This document shows positions 60,079-64,000 of a stretch of DNA of 64,000 nucleotides, one piece after another (position 1 is the stretch's first letter; the number at the start of each line of letters is the position of its first letter). This DNA is from Paenibacillus piri (lineage in GTDB: Bacteria > Bacillota > Bacilli > Paenibacillales > NBRC-103111). The position numbers and the translations under genes were made by a program. The DNA is taken from the NCBI RefSeq assembly GCF_004354045.1, contig NZ_SMRT01000004.1, positions 1 through 64,000 of the forward strand, read 5' to 3'. Under the pieces are notes generated by a model. It worked only from the letters and a program-made list of their open reading frames with translations. It made no database searches and had not been told where the DNA came from.

Positions 60079-61254
60079 ATGAATCGATTGACTATTTACG
60101 TACTTGCCCTTGGCGTATTTCTAACGGCTACATCCGAGCTGGTTGTCGCCGGAATTCTTCGCGTACTTGCTCAAGACTTAAATATATCCATTGCCGTTGC
60201 CGGGCAATTGATCACGGCCTACTCGCTGGCCTTTGCGATTGGAACGCCCGTCTTGGTATCGCTGACTTCCCGGATGGAACGCAGAAAAGTGCTGATAGGC
60301 TCATTGGCGGCTTTCATCCTGGGGTGTCTGGCTTCCTTTTGGAGTCCGGATATCTCGACCTTGATCGCGGCTCGCATCATTTTGGGGGTAAGCTCAGGAG
60401 TCTATATTGTCGTAGCATTCGGTGCTGCTGCCAAAATCGTTCCTCCCGAGAAGTTAGGCAGTGCGATCAGCACGATCGTTCTCGGATTCAGCAGCGCTAT
60501 GATTTTGGGTGTGCCGATCGGAATAGTCGTTACGAACTGGTTGAGCTGGCAAGCGATTTTCTTGATTTTAGGCCTATTCAGCCTGGCGATTACATTCGTA
60601 ATTTCCCGCCTGCTTCCGGAGATTGAAGGGGATGCGCCGATATCATTCCGTCAACAATTCAAAGTGCTGGGAAGTGTCGTTATCGTAAGCGGTTTGTTCC
60701 TTTCCTTTTTCAGGGAATCAGGCAATTCCGTCCTGTTTACGTATTTAACGCCGTTTATGCAAGACATTCTTCATATTAAAGCTTCCAGCATTAGTATCAT
60801 CATGCTTGCTTTTGGTATATTCGGCGCAGTCGGTACGCGCTTGGGCGGTTATAGCATCGATCGGTGGGGTGCCGCTCGCATCATAGCTTTCAGCACTATC
60901 GTTCATGCTGCAGTTCTGGCTCTGCTGCCCCTTTATGCCGAATCGACTATCATCGGATTAGTACTGATCTCCGTTATGGTGATCTCTCTGTTCATGGCGG
61001 GTCCAGCCACTCAAACGTATTTTATCCAACAAGCGCCCCAGTCATCTGGTCTTATTCTCAGTGTGAACACATCGATTATTCACTTGGGATTAGCTGCGGG
61101 AGCCGGAGCGGGCGGTGCGTTAATAAATGCCAATTCCACCGTTCTTTACAATCCATGGATGGCAAGCCTCGTTGTAGCGTTAGCGTTAGTGTCTGCGCTT
61201 GTCAGTTTCTCGATGGGGAAAAAGCAGCCGGGCAAACTGCAAAAGCAAGCATGA
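60079..61254 (+). CDS. MFS transporter (AraJ/Bcr-like)
   Basis: A 391-residue, twelve-helix major facilitator. N-terminal block VFLTATSELVVAGILRVLAQ, motif A-like TSRMERRKVLIGSLAAFILG, and TRLGGYSIDRWGAARIIAFS between helices 7 and 8. This is the drug/sugar efflux group (DHA1; AraJ, YdhP-like). With a divergent HxlR regulator, an inducible efflux pump is likely. Substrate unknown. Confidence 0.9.
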   Translation: MNRLTIYVLALGVFLTATSELVVAGILRVLAQDLNISIAVAGQLITAYSLAFAIGTPVLVSLTSRMERRKVLIGSLAAFILGCLASFWSPDISTLIAARIILGVSSGVYIVVAFGAAAKIVPPEKLGSAISTIVLGFSSAMILGVPIGIVVTNWLSWQAIFLILGLFSLAITFVISRLLPEIEGDAPISFRQQFKVLGSVVIVSGLFLSFFRESGNSVLFTYLTPFMQDILHIKASSISIIMLAFGIFGAVGTRLGGYSIDRWGAARIIAFSTIVHAAVLALLPLYAESTIIGLVLISVMVISLFMAGPATQTYFIQQAPQSSGLILSVNTSIIHLGLAAGAGAGGALINANSTVLYNPWMASLVVALALVSALVSFSMGKKQPGKLQKQA

Positions 61255-61395
61255 CGGTTTTACCATGCAACCAATGCATTCACGCAACCTTTAACAGGCT
61301 GCATGAATGGACCTCCGTTCTGCCAAGCGGATTGTTCCTCGACCACCGTCTATTCATAATGGATCAACCCGTCGGAGCTTTTACCAGAGGCCAAA

Positions 61396-61429
61396 AAAAA
61401 TCCGCAACCATAATTGGTTACGGATTTTT
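61396..61429. terminator. Bidirectional terminator
   Basis: AAAAATCCGCAACCA (61396-61410) / TGGTTACGGATTTTT (61415-61429), one mismatch, with A-tract before and T-tract after. It ends the MFS gene on the plus strand and the 61457 gene on the minus strand. Confidence 0.85.
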
Positions 61430-61456
61430 TATTTATGGGTAAATTGACGTTTCAGA

Positions 61457-61948
61457 TCAACTATTGCTAACCTGACGGAACTTGATAAAGCTGCCTACGC
61501 GCCAGACGCAAATGTACAAGTAAGCCATTACCATCGTCAGAATCGTAAATTCCGTATAATCCAGACCTTTGAAATATTGGGACAGCGCCACTCGAATAAT
61601 AATGATAGCGATGATCACATACTTAAAGTTTTTGTTGCGTTTGGCATAGATCAGTCCGTCCTCCCGCTTCTCGTAACCTGTATGATATAGCATGATGCTG
61701 CCTAGCGCGATTCCGAGAACACCGGCACACAATATTTCCCAAATCGCCGGCAGATGGAACGGATGATCGGGGATATGAGCCAATGAATTAATGGAAAAGC
61801 TGAATATAATGAGCAGCAAAACAACGGGAATCAGCATACCGATGCCTTTATTGCGTATGGGCTTATCTTTGCCGCGCGACCTGAGCCATATGACGAGTAC
61901 GATGATAACGGCGATGATGATGAATTGAATTATCGATTGAGTCGACAT
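61457..61948 (-). CDS. CcdC/DUF1453-like membrane protein
   Basis: A 163-residue protein with five membrane helices: IIQFIIIAVIIVLVIWLRS, MLIPVVLLLIIFSFSINS, AIWEILCAGVLGIALGSIML, YVIIAIIIIRVALSQYF and TILTMVMAYLYICVWRV. The KRNKNFKYVIIAIIIIR segment and layout fit the CcdC/DUF1453 family, annotated for a Bacillus cytochrome c biogenesis locus protein; the role is not established. Monocistronic. Confidence 0.75.
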   Translation of the reverse strand: MSTQSIIQFIIIAVIIVLVIWLRSRGKDKPIRNKGIGMLIPVVLLLIIFSFSINSLAHIPDHPFHLPAIWEILCAGVLGIALGSIMLYHTGYEKREDGLIYAKRNKNFKYVIIAIIIIRVALSQYFKGLDYTEFTILTMVMAYLYICVWRVGSFIKFRQVSNS

Positions 61949-62051
61949 GGATTCAACCCCCTGTTGTGGTTATTGTGCTCAATTTGAATTTGTATGATCC
62001 CGATTCGCAAATAATGCGGACATTCACGATCAGACGGCAAGCGTTTCGGCA

Positions 62052-62525
62052 CTATACTTCATTACCCAGCTTGCCAAAAATCCGAATAATTTTTTTAATC
62101 GCATAGTCCAGATCTGAAAGATCATCATCGCTAAGTGTATTTATTTGGTTGCAAAATAAGCGGTGGAACTCCCCCCAGCGTTTCAACACCGTAGTTCTGC
62201 CTTTTTCAGTCAGCATGAGAATGACGGACCGTCTATCGGTGTGATCCTGCACTTTTGACACATAGTCCTTTTCCTCCAGCTTCATGATCAGAGGAGTAAG
62301 CTGCTGCTTGGAAATGCTAATATGTTGGGAAAGCTGGGTCATGGAAACTCCTTCTTTAGCGTGAAACAACTCCTCCAATATATGAAGCTGCAAATGAGTC
62401 AAATCTGACGGTCTTGTGACAGCCGTGTTTTTGCTGGCCGGCTTGTTAAGCTTGTTGTAAACCAATGGAAGCAATTGTACAAAATTAGCGGCGATTTGTT
62501 CGGTTATCAAATTCAATTGGTACAC
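62052..62525 (-). CDS. MarR-family regulator
   Basis: A 157-residue winged-helix regulator: HLQLHILEELFHAKEGVSMT, QLSQHISISKQQLTPLIMKL, and the wing VSKVQDHTDRRSVILMLTEK. Starts GTG at 62525 with AAAGGA very close. It is divergent from the glycoside hydrolase-like gene across 219 AT-rich bases that contain several TTTAGTAAA-type inverted segments (around 62575-62650). Confidence 0.88.
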   Translation of the reverse strand: MYQLNLITEQIAANFVQLLPLVYNKLNKPASKNTAVTRPSDLTHLQLHILEELFHAKEGVSMTQLSQHISISKQQLTPLIMKLEEKDYVSKVQDHTDRRSVILMLTEKGRTTVLKRWGEFHRLFCNQINTLSDDDLSDLDYAIKKIIRIFGKLGNEV

Positions 62526-62744
62526 ATTCCTTTACTATTTTCTTCAAAATGAATTGACATATGCTAAATATAATTTTATACTTTCTAAAGTAATATAAAG
62601 ATTATATCACGTTATTGAAAATTTGTCTTATATCATTTAGTAAATAATTATTAACTTTTATCAGCTCGGATTAAGTAAATGCATGAATAATTGTTCCCCA
62701 TCTCTGCAATAATAAAAATGTTTAAAAAAGGAATGGTGATCTGA

Positions 62745-63719
62745 ATGGCTTCATCAGGATTAACGTTTGGTATTTATCCGCTTGGGGTGGCCGGCACACC
62801 TACCGGCTTGGCTGTCGGACCGCAAGACGATTACGATAAAATTCAACTTGCGCTTCAAGATCTTCGAGGCGACACGAAAACACTGCTTCCGAGGAACTAC
62901 ATCATTTATACAGGGCCCGAATCGGAATCCAAAATGTTATCGGTAGCGGAACGCTATCTCCATGCAGGTTTATTAGGGGACTTGACAACGGGATGTCTCC
63001 AGGAACCGGATATCGACCTTGACTCCTGGCTCGATTTTATTCGCAAAATCATTCGGCAATACGGTCCCCATCTAGCTTCGCTCCAAATTACGAACGAACC
63101 CAACTTGACTTTTATGGAAGGTTCGAAGCCGTATGTGCAGCAAGCTTTGGTCGAAGGCGTCATTGCGGCCAAGCAAGAAATACGTGCTCGCAATCTTCAG
63201 GTCAAAGTTGGATTCGGCTCCGTACCGGAAAGCGATGTGTCGGTTCCTCATTTTTGGAAAGATCTTGCTGAACTTGGCGGAAAAGCGTTTGTCGACTCCG
63301 TTGATTTTGTCGGACATAATTTTTATGTGGATGTATTTGAGGAACCGCTCGATTTAACGGAAGTACCGGCATCCGTAGAACGAACGCTCCGGAATCTAAG
63401 AGAACACGATTTGGCAATGTGCGGAATACCGGCGTCTATCCCTATACGGGTTACCGAAAACGGATGGCCAACCGGAAAGAACCCGCTTGCCGATATAAAA
63501 AGATCCTGCGAGCACCAATCGAAAGTTCTCGAAACAGTGATACGAACCATTTATCATCTGCGTCAACAGCTCAATATTTCCCACTATGTGCTTTTCGGAC
63601 TCCGGGACGCGGATAGCTCCAAAGATGATCTCTTCCATCAATTTGGAATCATGCGGGATGATTATACGCCGAAACCTGCTTATTATACATTCAAAAAATT
63701 AATCCAAGAACTTGGTTAA
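62745..63719 (+). CDS. Glycoside hydrolase-like TIM-barrel protein (clan A type)
   Basis: A 324-residue protein, TFGIYPLGVAGTPTGLAVGP at the start. Two glutamates are set as in clan GH-A enzymes: LQITNEPNLTF (acid/base, about residue 125) and IRVTENGWPTGK (nucleophile, about residue 237), with FVGHNFYVDVF between. No signal peptide or anchor, so it should act in the cytosol or be released by lysis. Alternatively it is a non-enzymatic member of the fold. GGTGAT precedes the ATG. The divergent MarR protein may control it. Confidence 0.8.
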   Translation: MASSGLTFGIYPLGVAGTPTGLAVGPQDDYDKIQLALQDLRGDTKTLLPRNYIIYTGPESESKMLSVAERYLHAGLLGDLTTGCLQEPDIDLDSWLDFIRKIIRQYGPHLASLQITNEPNLTFMEGSKPYVQQALVEGVIAAKQEIRARNLQVKVGFGSVPESDVSVPHFWKDLAELGGKAFVDSVDFVGHNFYVDVFEEPLDLTEVPASVERTLRNLREHDLAMCGIPASIPIRVTENGWPTGKNPLADIKRSCEHQSKVLETVIRTIYHLRQQLNISHYVLFGLRDADSSKDDLFHQFGIMRDDYTPKPAYYTFKKLIQELG

Positions 63720-63795
63720 TGAATACCACGGCAACGAATGGCTAACAGTGTTATTTTACAATGGCAGATGGTGCAGTCCTCCGATGAACAGCGAA

Positions 63796-63826
63796 AACAG
63801 CCTGGAACACGAGGTTCCAGGCTGTT
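63796..63826. terminator. Hairpin between convergent genes
   Basis: A 13-base perfect stem AACAGCCTGGAAC / GTTCCAGGCTGTT with a five-base loop. TTTT follows on the minus strand. It can end both the hydrolase-like gene and the YnfA-like gene. Confidence 0.75.
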
Positions 63827-63864
63827 CTAATGATTAACTTGATTCTGAGTGAATCATGAACTTA

Positions 63865-64000
63865 TTAACTTCTTGGCGCCCATAGCATGATGGACACGCC
63901 TGCCATGCAAACGGCAGCTCCTATCCAATCGTACATATCTGGCGCCTTCTTATCGACGAGCCATCCCCATAAAACAGCGAGAATAACAAACACGCCGCCA
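63865..64000 (-). CDS. ynfA: YnfA family (UPF0060) membrane protein, partial
   Basis: The window ends inside this gene. The visible C-terminal 44 residues read GGVFVILAVLWGWLVDKKAP, then DMYDWIGAAVCMAGVSIMLW and APRS, which is the conserved end of YnfA-family four-helix membrane proteins related to small multidrug transporters. The 5' part lies outside the window. Confidence 0.85.
   Translation of the reverse strand, partial: GGVFVILAVLWGWLVDKKAPDMYDWIGAAVCMAGVSIMLWAPRS

Overview
The window looks like a chromosomal segment of a spore-forming Bacillota close to Paenibacillus. The grounds are three complete GerA-type germinant-receptor operons, two large SLH-anchored surface proteins, two UgpA/UgpE/lipoprotein sugar-type ABC operons without their own ATPase gene, strong Shine-Dalgarno sites and frequent GTG/TTG starts. 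No tRNA, rRNA, CRISPR array or complete insertion sequence was seen. Species placement is inference.

Layout. 1-410: tail of a transposase and a dispersed hairpin repeat. 401-3576: ABC importer operon (-) divergent from a LysR regulator (4003-4923). 5078-8156: YebC/YeeI, then a YbjN/chaperone-like protein and its upstream partner, a 562-residue protein with an eCIS-cargo-like GNQAVQR motif and a glycine-zipper region. 8502-10366: methyltransferase, a 351-bp MITE, a broken VOC gene joined to a DUF6157 gene, and an IS605-like right end. 10367-14887: acyltransferase, response regulator, histidine kinase and DUF6933 protein. 15025-16048: a scar zone with a second MITE, repeat modules and truncated DinB and AraC genes.

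16202-28709 (all -) is the largest metabolic unit. In transcription order it holds a GDPD phosphodiesterase, PHP phosphoesterase, MgtC/SapB membrane protein, 2-hydroxyacid dehydrogenase, two FGGY kinases, a histidine phosphatase, a CpdA/GpdQ-like metallophosphoesterase, UgpA- and UgpE-like permeases, a 118-bp tandem hairpin repeat, a UgpB-like lipoprotein and a SorC regulator. A perfect CcpA cre box lies upstream. The likely plan is import of a phosphodiester or sugar-polyol compound, cytosolic hydrolysis, and kinase/dehydrogenase steps; the substrate is unknown.

29035-42347 is a germination island. Two operons have order A-C-D-B (D is a small two-TM protein), one has order A-B-C, and a gerA'-'gerB deletion remnant lies between them. 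42575-48712 is mixed and partly decayed: small membrane protein, repeat, ArsR regulator, DJ-1 remnant, Gfo/Idh/MocA oxidoreductase, frameshifted P-loop kinase, a lone thermolysin-type propeptide, and an ArsB/NhaD antiporter behind a structured leader. 49103-59423 (-) is a surface module: a BTAD/AAA/TPR regulator followed by an 8-blade PQQ-like SLH protein and a 7-blade RCC1 SLH protein, each preceded by the same 50-bp hairpin element. 59577-64000: HxlR/MFS pair, CcdC-like protein, MarR regulator, clan-A glycoside hydrolase-like protein and the end of a YnfA-family gene.

The window carries many small mobile or decaying elements: a hairpin repeat family at four loci, two MITEs with the same terminal repeats, an IS605-type end, and at least six gene fragments.
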